Assembly: GCF_963677565.1 (NCBI RefSeq)
Contig: NZ_OY781981.1
Coordinates: 3,712,001 to 3,776,000, forward strand
Origin: an uncultured Draconibacterium sp.
GTDB lineage: Bacteria > Bacteroidota > Bacteroidia > Bacteroidales > Prolixibacteraceae
Direction of reading: 5' to 3'
Length of the DNA: 64,000 nucleotides
Below are positions 10,061 to 19,993 of the stretch, piece after piece. Under the pieces are notes generated by a model. That model was not told the DNA's origin and did not search any database. It saw only the letters and a list, made by a program, of their open reading frames with translations. Position 1 is the first letter of the stretch; the number at the start of each line of letters is the position of its first letter. The translations under genes and the position numbers were made by a program.

Positions 10061-11680
10061 ATGAAAAATACGATTTTAATAGTTCTTATAGCCTTGCTTA
10101 CGTATTCGTGTGAGGTTAAAGAAATTAACAAAGAAGAACCCCGACGTCCTAACATCATTTTTATGATGGCCGACGATCATGCCTACCAGGCCATTAGTGC
10201 TTACGATGATAAGCTTACAAAAACACCAAACATCGATCGAATTGCCAACGAAGGGATGATTTTTACCAACGCCTGTGTTACCAACTCCATTTGTGCACCA
10301 TCACGTGCAGTAATTTTAACTGGGAAACACACGCACATTAATGGAAAAACCGACAATTATTTCCCTTTTGATACAACGCAGGTTACTTTTCCTCAGTTGT
10401 TGCAGGATGCCGGTTACCAAACAGCCATGTTCGGCAAATTGCATTTTGGCAATAGCCCGAAAGGTTTCGACCAGTTTAAAATTTTACCCGGTCAGGGTGC
10501 CTATTATAACCCCGATTTTATCACAAAAAATGAAGGTACCGTTCGTGTTGAAGGGTATACTACAGATATTATAACCGACATGACCATTGATTGGTTAGAC
10601 AAAGAACGCGACAAGGAAAAGCCGTTTATGTTGTTTTACTTGCACAAAGCACCGCATCGCGAGTGGTTGCCGGCTGAGCGTCATTACAAAGAATTCACAA
10701 AGAAGACTTTCCCGGAGCCGGAAACGTTATTCGATAATTATGAGGGGAGGGGAACAGCTGCTAAAACTGCCGAGATGAATCTGCTAGACCATATGAACTG
10801 GGCCGGCGACTCGAAAATCACTCCCGAGTTAATGGATGAACTGGGAATACCCGAGACCTGTGACTGGGACAAATCGGCTTTTGCCCGCGAGGTAGGTCGT
10901 CAAAACCCCGAACAGCGTGCCAAATGGGATGCCGTTTACGGACCGATTAACGAGTGGTTTCGAGAGAACTACAAAAAAATGTCGCGAAAAGAGTTGATGC
11001 AATGGCGCTACCAGCGTTACATGCAAGACTATTTGGGAACCATTGCTGCAGTTGACGAAGGTGTTGGAACGGTTTTGGATTACCTGGATGAAAAAGGCCT
11101 GGCTGAAAATACAATCGTAGTTTATACTTCCGATCAGGGATTTTATTTGGGTGAACACGGTTGGTTCGATAAACGTTTTATTTACGACCAATCGTTTAAA
11201 ACGCCTTTGCTGGTGCGCTGGCCAAACGTAATTACTCCCAATATTACCAACACGCAAATGGTACAAAACCTCGATTTTGCCCAAACCTTTTTGGAGGCGG
11301 CAGGTGTTGAGGCTCCATCAGATATGCAGGGCGAAAGCCTGGTGCCGCTTTTTAAAGGTGAAACTGAGGACTTCAGAGACGCAGCTTATTATCACTACTA
11401 CGAATACCCTTCGGTACACATGGTGAAACGCCATTATGGTATTGTTACCGAAGACTACAAACTGGTGCATTTTTACTACGATGTGGACGAGTGGGAGTTG
11501 TATGACCGTAAAAAGGATACCAATGAAATGACCAACGTGTATAACGATCCGGCCTACAAAGAAGTGGTGGAGGAGTTGACGATAAAGTTGAACGATTTAC
11601 GTGTGAAATACAAAGATTCTCCGGAACTAGATAGCCTATATTTACACAACTTCCTGAATCGCGAAACACCAAGTCATTAA
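10061..11680 (+). CDS. Family S1 sulfatase, lipoprotein
   Basis: A 539-residue sulfatase and the third of the locus. LLTYSC near residue 17 is a lipobox. MMADDHAYQAIS begins the fold; C-A-P-S-R at residues 78-82 is the formylglycine motif and TGKHTHING follows it. YTSDQGFYLGEHGWFDK is typical of the iduronate/choline-sulfatase-like branch of S1, distinct from the first two sulfatases, so the three probably remove different sulfate groups. It is the last gene before a 160-bp gap holding repeat-like hairpins. Confidence 0.92.
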   Translation: MKNTILIVLIALLTYSCEVKEINKEEPRRPNIIFMMADDHAYQAISAYDDKLTKTPNIDRIANEGMIFTNACVTNSICAPSRAVILTGKHTHINGKTDNYFPFDTTQVTFPQLLQDAGYQTAMFGKLHFGNSPKGFDQFKILPGQGAYYNPDFITKNEGTVRVEGYTTDIITDMTIDWLDKERDKEKPFMLFYLHKAPHREWLPAERHYKEFTKKTFPEPETLFDNYEGRGTAAKTAEMNLLDHMNWAGDSKITPELMDELGIPETCDWDKSAFAREVGRQNPEQRAKWDAVYGPINEWFRENYKKMSRKELMQWRYQRYMQDYLGTIAAVDEGVGTVLDYLDEKGLAENTIVVYTSDQGFYLGEHGWFDKRFIYDQSFKTPLLVRWPNVITPNITNTQMVQNLDFAQTFLEAAGVEAPSDMQGESLVPLFKGETEDFRDAAYYHYYEYPSVHMVKRHYGIVTEDYKLVHFYYDVDEWELYDRKKDTNEMTNVYNDPAYKEVVEELTIKLNDLRVKYKDSPELDSLYLHNFLNRETPSH

Positions 11681-11704
11681 TTGATTTGATAAAAGATGTA
11701 AATC

Positions 11705-11816
11705 GCCCTAAGAGGGCAAAATAATTCAGCCTGGAGTAACGCCCCGGATATACAGAATAGAAGTAGAATCGACCGCGCACAGGCCTTCATTGAAATGCAA
11801 AATAAGTTGCGGTCGA
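11705..11816. repeat. REP-like hairpin pair between sulfatase and lyase genes
   Basis: GCCCT (11705-11709) and AGGGC (11713-11717) form a small hairpin followed by AAAATAATTCAGCCTGG and AACGCCCCGG, a style I associate with REP-like dispersed repeats of Bacteroidota. A second perfect 8-bp inverted repeat, TCGACCGC (11769-11776) / GCGGTCGA (11809-11816), precedes the lyase start by 24 bp. It may be a decayed repeat that now acts as mRNA structure or a partial terminator. Identification as REP is from memory of pattern only. Confidence 0.4.
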
Positions 11817-11840
11817 AATTGATATATAGTAGATTAGAAT

Positions 11841-14654
11841 ATGGTACATACAATTAAAACAATATTCCTTTTGAGCGCAATGCTATTTCTTGCAGGGAAT
11901 AGTATGGCGCAACCAAATTTAATGGGCTCACCACACAACCACCCACGCATTTACGGTAACAAGTCTATTCAAAAAGATTTTGCTAAAAATGCTGCACAAT
12001 TTGAATGGAAAAAAGCCATTGTTGAAAAAAAGAAAGCGAATATCGAAAAGTACATTCAGTTGTGTAAGTCGGAACCGGATTGGCTGTTGTCGCGCCTGCA
12101 AATGAACTGGAAAACAAAACACGACAAAGTGTTTTTGAAAGGTGGCGATTTCTCGCATTCCGAGGGTGAAGCTCCGGTGCCAACTGTTCGTTTTTCGGGT
12201 ACCAGAGATTGGGCCACAAACTACAGTTTTCCTGCCCTGGAAGATATTCAGCCTTATTTCGACGATGAAAGGGGAATGTATTTGAAGAGTAGAAAAACCG
12301 GAGAAATGGAATGGGTGCATCCTTCGGAAGTGGGCCATGGAATTGAAGGTGTGAACCGGAAGATTATGGCAATTGCTGAAGATGCTGCTTTCTTATTTTG
12401 GTATACCGGCGATAACAAATATGCCGAATTTGCCGCTCCCGTTTACGATACTTACATAAAAGGGATGTATTACCGTGATGCTCCTATCGATTTAAACAAT
12501 TCTTCGCAGCAAAAAATTTCGGGATTAGCAACCTTCGAAGTGATCCACGAACAAATTGTAGTGTCACTTTCGCTGATACACGATTTTATGTACGATTATT
12601 TAAAAGACAATGGCTACGATATGGATATTGCCGCCAGCGTTTTTCAGAAATGGGGTGACCAGATTATTAAAAACGGAATTCCGGATAATAACTGGAATTT
12701 CTTTCAGGCAAGGTTCTTAACATATATCGGACTAACTCTTGATAGTAACGAATATTACGAAAACGGTAAAGGCCAGCAATATTACCTCGACCATACTTTT
12801 ACTACCACTACCGACCGTCAGATTGCATTAAAAGAAGCCGTTGGTAATTACGATTACAAAACAGCTATGTGGCCCGAGTGTGCATCGTACTCCATGCATG
12901 TTACCGAGACCTTATTAAAGATTTTAACCTTGCTTGATAATGCTACTGATGCAGATGAATTTAAGAATTTTCCGGTAGTTGAAAAAGCAACGCTGTCTTC
13001 GTTTCAATACCTGTTTCCCGATGGTGATATTGTTGCATTTGGCGATTCTCGTCACCAGTCTCTTCCGTCAGAAAGTTTTGAGTACCTGATTGCCAACTAC
13101 CGGAAATACAACAAAGAAGACAAGGAGAAAAAGATTACAGCCTTGTATAAAAGCCTCTCAAAAGATGAGCTGAAGCACAGAGGAAAAGGTTTATTTGAAT
13201 TGTTTTTCTACGTTGACAATTTGGTGGAAACAGAAGAAAAAACAAAAGAAGAATTAATTTCCAGTCTAACTTCGCCAACATTTTACGCACCCAATGTAAG
13301 CTGGTTTATGCAGCGAATGGGAAGTGGCGACAATGCCACGGTAGTTTCAACTTTTGGCGCCATGGGGAACCATGCACATGCCAACGGTGTGGCTATTGAA
13401 ATGTATGCCGATAACCAGGTAATTGCGCCCGACATGAGTAAAGGCCCAAGTTATTGGCACGAAGACCATCGCAATTATTATTCGCGATATCCGGCTCACA
13501 ACACCGTAGTAGTCGATGGTATTTCCGACAGCGAAGCCATGCGCGTTCGTCATCCGTTTACCATGGAATTTCATTTTCCTGAATCGGGAGATAAAGACAA
13601 TATTTTTAAGCAGGTAACTTTTTCTGATGTGTCGTTTGTGGAGCCGGCAACCTTAGCTAACCAAAATCGACTTACCGCATTAATTAACGGTAAATCAGGC
13701 AAACCTTATATTTTGGATATATTCCGTTCGGAAAGGCCGGGTGCTGAAAACCAAAAGCACGAGTATTTCTATCACAACCTTGGGCAGTCTCTTGAGCTGT
13801 TCGATGAAAATACGACACCTCTTTCTTTAGATGTGTCAAACCACTTGAACGCAGAGGGCAACATAAAAGCTTATAATTATTTTACCGATGAAAAGTCTGT
13901 TGCAAGTTCAGAAAATCTGAGTGCGCAATTTAAACTCGAAAGTGCTGAAAATCCAACTAAAATGATGAAGCTTTGGATAAAGGGCAACGAGAACAGAACC
14001 TATTTTTCGGTTAACGGGCCGCAATCTCATGCCTTAAATAAAGCTACTGTTTCTGCCGAAATACGTGAAGCAAAGGTTCCCGCCCTGGTTATCCGTAAAG
14101 ATGGAGAAGCCTGGATAAATCCTTTTGTGGTGGTGTATAATCCGTATGTTGATGGCAATGAGAAAGTAATTGCTGATGTAAACTATCCTGAAAGTGACGC
14201 AAATAAAGCCGCCCAGTTTATAAATGTTGCCCATAGCGATGGAATTACAGTTGATTCTATTGTTGCAACCACCTCCGAAAACGATGTGGTTAACCTGGAT
14301 GGGTTTTATCAGAAAGGTTTATTAAGTATTAAACGTGTGTCTGAAAACAACAAACCCGACTTTATTTTTACTTCCGGAGTTACGCGTTATTCCGCAAACG
14401 GTTGGGAAATTTGCACGTTTGGAGAGCCGGTAACAACTTCAATCGAAAGTTGTGTCAGAGGTTTTCAAATTCAAAATGATAAACCGGTATTAATAGGGAT
14501 GCCCAAAAGTTTGAATCCCGATTATGTTGAAATCTACGAAGATGGAAAACTTGTGGAAAAGCGCAAAGGAAATTTGAACCGCAATAACCCAAACCGAATT
14601 GATTTTAAATTCGAAAAACCGTTTAATAAGGCTGTTATTGTTCTGAAAAAATAG
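11841..14654 (+). CDS. Heparinase II/III-type polysaccharide lyase
   Basis: A 937-residue exported protein with the architecture of heparinase II/III-like lyases: Sec signal (to about residue 24), an alpha-toroid domain, and a beta-sandwich domain beginning with MGNHAHANGVAIEMYADNQ near residue 512. In that segment and in WHEDHRNYYSRYPAHNTV lie the His/Tyr residues expected for beta-elimination. Such enzymes cut next to a uronic acid and leave a 4,5-unsaturated sugar. The PL family (PL12, PL15, PL17, PL21, PL39, PL40 share this fold) cannot be assigned by eye. A GH88 gene two genes downstream would process the product. It starts the third unit of the locus. Confidence 0.8.
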   Translation: MVHTIKTIFLLSAMLFLAGNSMAQPNLMGSPHNHPRIYGNKSIQKDFAKNAAQFEWKKAIVEKKKANIEKYIQLCKSEPDWLLSRLQMNWKTKHDKVFLKGGDFSHSEGEAPVPTVRFSGTRDWATNYSFPALEDIQPYFDDERGMYLKSRKTGEMEWVHPSEVGHGIEGVNRKIMAIAEDAAFLFWYTGDNKYAEFAAPVYDTYIKGMYYRDAPIDLNNSSQQKISGLATFEVIHEQIVVSLSLIHDFMYDYLKDNGYDMDIAASVFQKWGDQIIKNGIPDNNWNFFQARFLTYIGLTLDSNEYYENGKGQQYYLDHTFTTTTDRQIALKEAVGNYDYKTAMWPECASYSMHVTETLLKILTLLDNATDADEFKNFPVVEKATLSSFQYLFPDGDIVAFGDSRHQSLPSESFEYLIANYRKYNKEDKEKKITALYKSLSKDELKHRGKGLFELFFYVDNLVETEEKTKEELISSLTSPTFYAPNVSWFMQRMGSGDNATVVSTFGAMGNHAHANGVAIEMYADNQVIAPDMSKGPSYWHEDHRNYYSRYPAHNTVVVDGISDSEAMRVRHPFTMEFHFPESGDKDNIFKQVTFSDVSFVEPATLANQNRLTALINGKSGKPYILDIFRSERPGAENQKHEYFYHNLGQSLELFDENTTPLSLDVSNHLNAEGNIKAYNYFTDEKSVASSENLSAQFKLESAENPTKMMKLWIKGNENRTYFSVNGPQSHALNKATVSAEIREAKVPALVIRKDGEAWINPFVVVYNPYVDGNEKVIADVNYPESDANKAAQFINVAHSDGITVDSIVATTSENDVVNLDGFYQKGLLSIKRVSENNKPDFIFTSGVTRYSANGWEICTFGEPVTTSIESCVRGFQIQNDKPVLIGMPKSLNPDYVEIYEDGKLVEKRKGNLNRNNPNRIDFKFEKPFNKAVIVLKK

Positions 14655-14672
14655 ATAAAATAAGATATTACC

Positions 14673-17090
14673 ATGAAGCAGAGACTATTACCTATCGCCA
14701 TGCTGTTGTCGGTTTTGATAATTAGCCCGGGGATGAAAAAGCAAGAGGATTCGATTTATAAAAACGGGTGGATAGATTTTAACAAAAACGGGATTAAAGA
14801 TATTTTTGAAGACCCCAAACAGAAAGTGGAAGACCGGGTAAACAACCTGATTTCACTGATGAATGTTGAAGAGAAAACGTGTCAGCTAACTACTCTTTAC
14901 GGTTATTCGCGGGTTTTGGAAGATGAACTGCCCAACGAAAAATGGAAACAACGCGTTTGGAAAGATGGAATTGGTAATATCGACGAGCACCTGAATACCA
15001 TTCAGGGCCGCCCATCAACCCATACCGAACATGCATACCCTTTTAGTAATCATGCCGAAGCTATAAATACCGTGCAAAAATGGTTTGTGGAAGAAACACG
15101 CATGGGAATTCCGGTTGATTTTACCAACGAAGGAGTACATGGTTTGTGCCATAAAAAAGCTACACCGCTGCCTGCTCCAATTGGTATTGGTTCTACCTGG
15201 AACAAAGAACTGGTACGAGAGGCTGGCGAAATGGTTGGTCGCGAAGCCAAAGCACTGGGGTATACCAATATTTATGCACCAATCCTTGATGTGGCAACCG
15301 ACCAGCGCTGGGGGCGTGTGGTTGAATGTTACGGTGAAGAGCCCTTTCATATTGCAGAGATGGGAAAACAAATGGTGGAAGGAATTCAGTCGCAGGGTGT
15401 GGCATCAACCATAAAACACTTTGCGGTTTACAGTGTGCCAAAAGGCGCCCGCGATGGCAATGCCCGTACCGATCCTCATGTGGCACCGCGCGAAATGCAC
15501 CAGCTTTACCTTTATCCTTTCCGCAGGGTAATTCAGGAAGCTAAGCCAATGGGAGTAATGAGTAGCTACAACGATTACGACGGCGTTCCGGTTTCATCGA
15601 GCTACTATTTTTTGACTGAATTACTACGTCAACAATATGGCTTTACCGGTTATGTGGTTTCCGATAGCGAGGCCGTTGAATATGTTTCGGATAAGCACCG
15701 CGTAGCTCCCGACTATAAAGATGCCGTTCGTCAGGTAATTGAGGCCGGATTAAATGTGCGTACCACTTTCCGCACACCTGAATCGTTTATCGAGCCTTTA
15801 CGCGAATTAATCGCCGAAGGAAAACTGTCGATGAAAACGGTTGATGCCCGCGTTGCCGATGTGTTGCGCGTAAAATTTGAATTGGGATTGTTTGATAATC
15901 CTTATGTTGAAGATACTGACGCTGCCAATGATTTGGTGCATACGGATGCCGATGCCGCATTCTCTAAAAAAATCAACCAGCAATCGTTGGTGCTGTTAAA
16001 AAACGAAAACAATCTCTTACCTCTTGATCTTAACAAACTGAACAATATTTTGGTAACCGGACCATTGGCCGACGAGGTTAGTTTTACCTACAGTCGTTAT
16101 GGCCCTGCCGATAATCCATCAACATCCGTGTACCAGGGAATTAAAAAATACGCAGGTAAAAATGCTCAGGTCGATTATATTAAGGGCTGCAATATTGTAG
16201 ACCCAAACTGGCCGGGAAGCGAGATTATTTACACGCCACTTTCGGAAGAAGAGCAGACCGGAATTGCTGCTGCTGTTGAAAAAGCCAAACAGTCGGATGT
16301 GATTATTGCTGTAGTAGGCGAAGACGAAAAACGCGTGGGTGAATCCTTATCGCGAACTGGTCTTGGTTTACCCGGTCGCCAGTCGGAATTGGTTCGCGCC
16401 TTGTATGCCACCGGAAAACCGGTAGTGCTGGTACTAATTAACGGACAACCGCTTACCATTAACTGGGAGAACAAATACGTGCCAGCTATTTTGGAAGCCT
16501 GGTTTCCGGGAACTGAATGCGGAAATGTAATTGCCGAAACACTGTTTGGTGATTATAATCCGGGAGGCAAGCTTTCGGTAACTTTCCCAAAAACCGTGGG
16601 GCAGATTCCTTTTAGCTTCCCTTACAAACCCGGTTCTCATGCGGGGCAGCCCGGTGTCGGTCCAAATGGTTATGGAAATACACGCGTGGTTGGAGCCTTG
16701 TATCCTTTTGGTTATGGTTTAAGCTACACTGCTTTCGAGTACAGTAACCTGCAGTTAAGTGCTAAAGCCCTTCAGTCGCAAGCCGATGTTGAGGTCAGTT
16801 TTGATGTGAAAAACACAGGCGAAGTAGAAGGCGATGAAATCGTTCAGCTTTACCTGAAAGATGAGGTGAGCAGCGTAACAACCTACGTATCGGTACTACG
16901 TGGTTTCGAACGTGTTTCGCTGAAACCGGGAGAAACAAAAACGCTTACGTTTACCCTGCATCCTGACGATCTGAAAATCCTGGATATTAATATGAACTGG
17001 ACTGTTGAACCGGGAAAATTCCAGGTTTTGGTAGGTGCTTCTTCGGAAGATATCAGGTTAAAAGAAGAATTTGAAATTTTGAACAATTAA
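14673..17090 (+). CDS. GH3 beta-glycosidase
   Basis: An 805-residue secreted GH3 enzyme. The mature N-terminus carries DFNKNGIKDIFEDP, a calcium-loop-like segment often seen before Bacteroidota GH3 domains. Catalytic Asp331 sits in GYVVSDSEAV. The (alpha/beta)6 sandwich domain follows with VLINGQPLTINW and FPGTECGN, and a fibronectin-III-like domain (VEVSFDVKNTGEVEGDE onward) ends the protein. GH3 members release beta-glucose, beta-xylose or beta-N-acetylhexosamine; Ser-Asp-Ser context and neighbours do not settle which. It is 18 bp after the lyase gene and 4 bp before GH88, so translation is probably coupled. Confidence 0.93.
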   Translation: MKQRLLPIAMLLSVLIISPGMKKQEDSIYKNGWIDFNKNGIKDIFEDPKQKVEDRVNNLISLMNVEEKTCQLTTLYGYSRVLEDELPNEKWKQRVWKDGIGNIDEHLNTIQGRPSTHTEHAYPFSNHAEAINTVQKWFVEETRMGIPVDFTNEGVHGLCHKKATPLPAPIGIGSTWNKELVREAGEMVGREAKALGYTNIYAPILDVATDQRWGRVVECYGEEPFHIAEMGKQMVEGIQSQGVASTIKHFAVYSVPKGARDGNARTDPHVAPREMHQLYLYPFRRVIQEAKPMGVMSSYNDYDGVPVSSSYYFLTELLRQQYGFTGYVVSDSEAVEYVSDKHRVAPDYKDAVRQVIEAGLNVRTTFRTPESFIEPLRELIAEGKLSMKTVDARVADVLRVKFELGLFDNPYVEDTDAANDLVHTDADAAFSKKINQQSLVLLKNENNLLPLDLNKLNNILVTGPLADEVSFTYSRYGPADNPSTSVYQGIKKYAGKNAQVDYIKGCNIVDPNWPGSEIIYTPLSEEEQTGIAAAVEKAKQSDVIIAVVGEDEKRVGESLSRTGLGLPGRQSELVRALYATGKPVVLVLINGQPLTINWENKYVPAILEAWFPGTECGNVIAETLFGDYNPGGKLSVTFPKTVGQIPFSFPYKPGSHAGQPGVGPNGYGNTRVVGALYPFGYGLSYTAFEYSNLQLSAKALQSQADVEVSFDVKNTGEVEGDEIVQLYLKDEVSSVTTYVSVLRGFERVSLKPGETKTLTFTLHPDDLKILDINMNWTVEPGKFQVLVGASSEDIRLKEEFEILNN

Positions 17091-17094
17091 AAAT

Positions 17095-18267
17095 ATGAGA
17101 ACAAACTTATTCTTGGTTATTACCTTGTTGTTGTTTACTGCATGTACGGTAAAAGAAAACAAGTTAGATGTTTCTGAAAAGATTAATTATTGTGTAGACA
17201 AGGCTAAAAGTGTTGCACAAACATTGGATGCCCCCGACAAGTACCCACGGAATATCCCCGAAGGAAAAACAACGTGGAAAACAACAGGGGTGCGCGATTG
17301 GACCAGTGGGTTTTGGCCGGGAGTTTTGTGGTATGCCTATGAAGCTTCGGGTGATGATGAAATCAGAAAACAAGCTGAAAGATTTACCCAGCCTATTGAG
17401 TTAATTGCTAATACTTCGGCCCGAAATCATGACATTGGTTTTATGGTGTATTGCAGTTTCGGAAATGGCTACCGAATTACCGGAAATGAAACATACAAAC
17501 AAACGATTCTTGATGCAGCCGATACCTTAGCGACTCTTTACAATCCAAAAGTTGGAACTATTTTGTCGTGGCCTAAAAATAAGCATTACCAACACAACAC
17601 CATTATGGATAATATGATGAACCTGGAGTTGTTGTTTTGGGCAGCTAAAAACGGAGGTAGTCAAAACCTGTACGACATTGCGGTAAAACATGCCGAAACC
17701 TGTATGACAACGCTTATTCGTCCTGATTTTTCATCGTACCACGTGGCTATTTTCGACACCCTTACCTGGCAATTTGTAAAAGGTGTTACGCACCAGGGCT
17801 ATGCCGACGATTCGCAATGGGCACGTGGACAAGCCTGGGGGATTTACGGCTACGCTATGTGTGCACGCGAAACCGGAAGAGCTGACTTTTTGAAAACAGC
17901 ACAAAAGCTATCGGATGTTTTTAACAGCCGTTTGCCTGAAGATGTAATTCCTTTTTGGGATTTCGACGATCCAACAATTCCGAATGCACCAAGAGATGCA
18001 TCGGCAGCAGCAGTTGCGGCTTGCGGAATGTTGCAAATTTCTGAACTGGTAAAAGATGAAGTAACCAAAGAAAAGTACAAAAATGCGGCAATTACATTAA
18101 TCGAACATCTTTCGAGTGAAAAATACCTGAGTGGCGATGTCAACCAGGCGTTTTTGTTGCACTCCACCGGGCATCATCCAAAAGGAAGCGAAATTGATGT
18201 CCCTATTATTTATGCTGATTATTATTATTTGGAAGCCTTGCTTAAGTTGAAAGGGATAAGGGAATGA
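17095..18267 (+). CDS. GH88 unsaturated glucuronyl hydrolase
   Basis: A 390-residue GH88 enzyme with a lipoprotein-type start (LLLFTAC). It hydrates the double bond of the unsaturated uronic residue left by a polysaccharide lyase, releasing it from the oligosaccharide. Asp172 in IMDNMMNLELLFWAA and Asp238/239 in YADDSQWARGQAWG match the two catalytic Asp positions of the family. Length is typical. The start ATG is 4 bp after the GH3 stop. Its presence supports the reading of the 11.8-kb gene as a true lyase and places uronic acid in the polymer. Confidence 0.92.
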   Translation: MRTNLFLVITLLLFTACTVKENKLDVSEKINYCVDKAKSVAQTLDAPDKYPRNIPEGKTTWKTTGVRDWTSGFWPGVLWYAYEASGDDEIRKQAERFTQPIELIANTSARNHDIGFMVYCSFGNGYRITGNETYKQTILDAADTLATLYNPKVGTILSWPKNKHYQHNTIMDNMMNLELLFWAAKNGGSQNLYDIAVKHAETCMTTLIRPDFSSYHVAIFDTLTWQFVKGVTHQGYADDSQWARGQAWGIYGYAMCARETGRADFLKTAQKLSDVFNSRLPEDVIPFWDFDDPTIPNAPRDASAAAVAACGMLQISELVKDEVTKEKYKNAAITLIEHLSSEKYLSGDVNQAFLLHSTGHHPKGSEIDVPIIYADYYYLEALLKLKGIRE

Positions 18268-18314
18268 GGCTAATTTATTACTAACTTTTAAAACCAAAAT
18301 CCAATTACCTGATC

Positions 18315-19988
18315 ATGAATAAACCTGGAACAAATCAAATAATTCTGGTCTTTTTATTAGCATTCTTACTGTTCAGTTGCCAACAAAAAACGGCTAAAAA
18401 CGATAAGACTTATGAGGCCGATGTAATTATTTACGGAGGAACATCGGCTGCCATAACTGCGGCCGTTCAAACCGTAAAAATGGGGAAGTCGGTAATTGTG
18501 GTTTCACCCGATAAGCATTTGGGCGGCTTAACATCAGGAGGGCTAGGCTACACCGATACCGGGAATAAAGCCGTAATTGGTGGCTTATCGCGCGAATTCT
18601 ACCACCGGGTTTGGCAGCATTACAATACCGGTGAGGCCTGGAAGTGGGAAAAAAACAGCGATTATGGCAACCGCGGGCAAGGTACCATTGCCATGGATGG
18701 TGAAAACCGCACCATGTGGATTTTTGAACCCAGTGTGGCGGAACAGGTAATGGAAGATTTTATTGCTGAAAATAATATTACGGTTTACCGCGACGAATGG
18801 CTTAACCGTGAAAATGGCGTAACCGTTAAGAATGGTAAAATCGTTTCCTTTAAAACCCTTTCGGGGAAATCGTATACAGGAAAAATATTTATTGATGCCA
18901 CCTACGAGGGCGATTTAATGGCTTCGGCAGGTGTGAGTTACCATGTTGGCCGCGAGAGCAATTCGGTATACAACGAAACCTGGAATGGGTTTCAACCCGG
19001 AGTAAAACACCATAAGCATTGGTTTATGCACAATATATCGCCTTATAGAACTCCCGGCGATCCAAACAGTGGAGTGGTATATGGCGTGTCAACCGAAAAT
19101 ACCGGTGTAAAAGGCGAGGGCGACAATAAAATTCAAGCCTATTGTTTTAGAATGTGCATGAGTCGCCACCCCGATAATCGTGTGCCTTTCCCAAAACCTG
19201 CCAACTACGATGCCTCTAAATATGAATTGTTGCTGCGTTCGTTGCAGGCCGGTCGTCCTGATTTTTTTGAAAAACTCGACGCCATTCCAAACAAAAAAAC
19301 TGACACGAATAATCATGGCCCTTTTAGCAGCGATTTTATTGGAATGAATTATGATTATCCGGAGGCAAGTTACGAGCGCCGACAGGAAATTATTCAGGAA
19401 CATCGTGATTACCAGGCCGGATTACTCTGGTTTGTGGCCAACGACCCGCGTATGCCCGAATATGTAAAAACAGAAATGGTCAACTGGGGACTGGCAAAAG
19501 ATGAATTTACCGATAACGATAACTGGCCACACCAGATTTATGTGCGCGAGGCCCGCCGAATGATAGGCGAATATGTAACTACTGAAAACGATGTTCTTTT
19601 GAAAAGAGAAGTTCCTCGCTCGGTAGGCATGGGGTCGTATGCCATGGATTCGCACAATGTGCAACGTTACATTACTGCCGAAGGATTTGTGCAAAACGAA
19701 GGCGATATTGGTGTAAAACCACCGGCACCATATGCTATTTCTTATGGTTCGCTGCTGCCAAAAAAAGAGGAGTGTTCAAACCTTTTGGTTCCGGTATGTG
19801 TGTCATCAAGTCACATTGCATTCGGATCAATACGTATGGAGCCCGTGTTTATGATTTTGGGGCAGAGTGCAGCAACAGCTGCAGTTTTGGCTTTGGAGAA
19901 AAACATTGGCGTGCATGAGCTGAACTACAACGAACTAAAAGTTCAATTGGAAAAAGACGGTCAGGTTTTGGAATATGTTAAAAAGTAA
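18315..19988 (+). CDS. Exported FAD-dependent oxidoreductase (FAD_oxidored type)
   Basis: A 557-residue flavoprotein with a lipoprotein signal (LFSC lipobox near residue 23), so it acts outside the cytoplasm. ADVIIYGGTSAAITAAV is the N-terminal dinucleotide-binding fold and GGLTSGGLGYTDTG the FAD-contact region; IDATYEGDLMASAGV is a strong family landmark. Members of this family occur repeatedly in polysaccharide loci of Bacteroidota, Planctomycetota and Verrucomicrobiota, but a defined substrate is mostly lacking. In context it may oxidise a sugar ring of the target glycan. It is followed after 5 bp by a GH43-like protein, suggesting a functional pair; that is inference. Confidence 0.87.
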   Translation: MNKPGTNQIILVFLLAFLLFSCQQKTAKNDKTYEADVIIYGGTSAAITAAVQTVKMGKSVIVVSPDKHLGGLTSGGLGYTDTGNKAVIGGLSREFYHRVWQHYNTGEAWKWEKNSDYGNRGQGTIAMDGENRTMWIFEPSVAEQVMEDFIAENNITVYRDEWLNRENGVTVKNGKIVSFKTLSGKSYTGKIFIDATYEGDLMASAGVSYHVGRESNSVYNETWNGFQPGVKHHKHWFMHNISPYRTPGDPNSGVVYGVSTENTGVKGEGDNKIQAYCFRMCMSRHPDNRVPFPKPANYDASKYELLLRSLQAGRPDFFEKLDAIPNKKTDTNNHGPFSSDFIGMNYDYPEASYERRQEIIQEHRDYQAGLLWFVANDPRMPEYVKTEMVNWGLAKDEFTDNDNWPHQIYVREARRMIGEYVTTENDVLLKREVPRSVGMGSYAMDSHNVQRYITAEGFVQNEGDIGVKPPAPYAISYGSLLPKKEECSNLLVPVCVSSSHIAFGSIRMEPVFMILGQSAATAAVLALEKNIGVHELNYNELKVQLEKDGQVLEYVKK

Positions 19989-19993
19989 AATAC

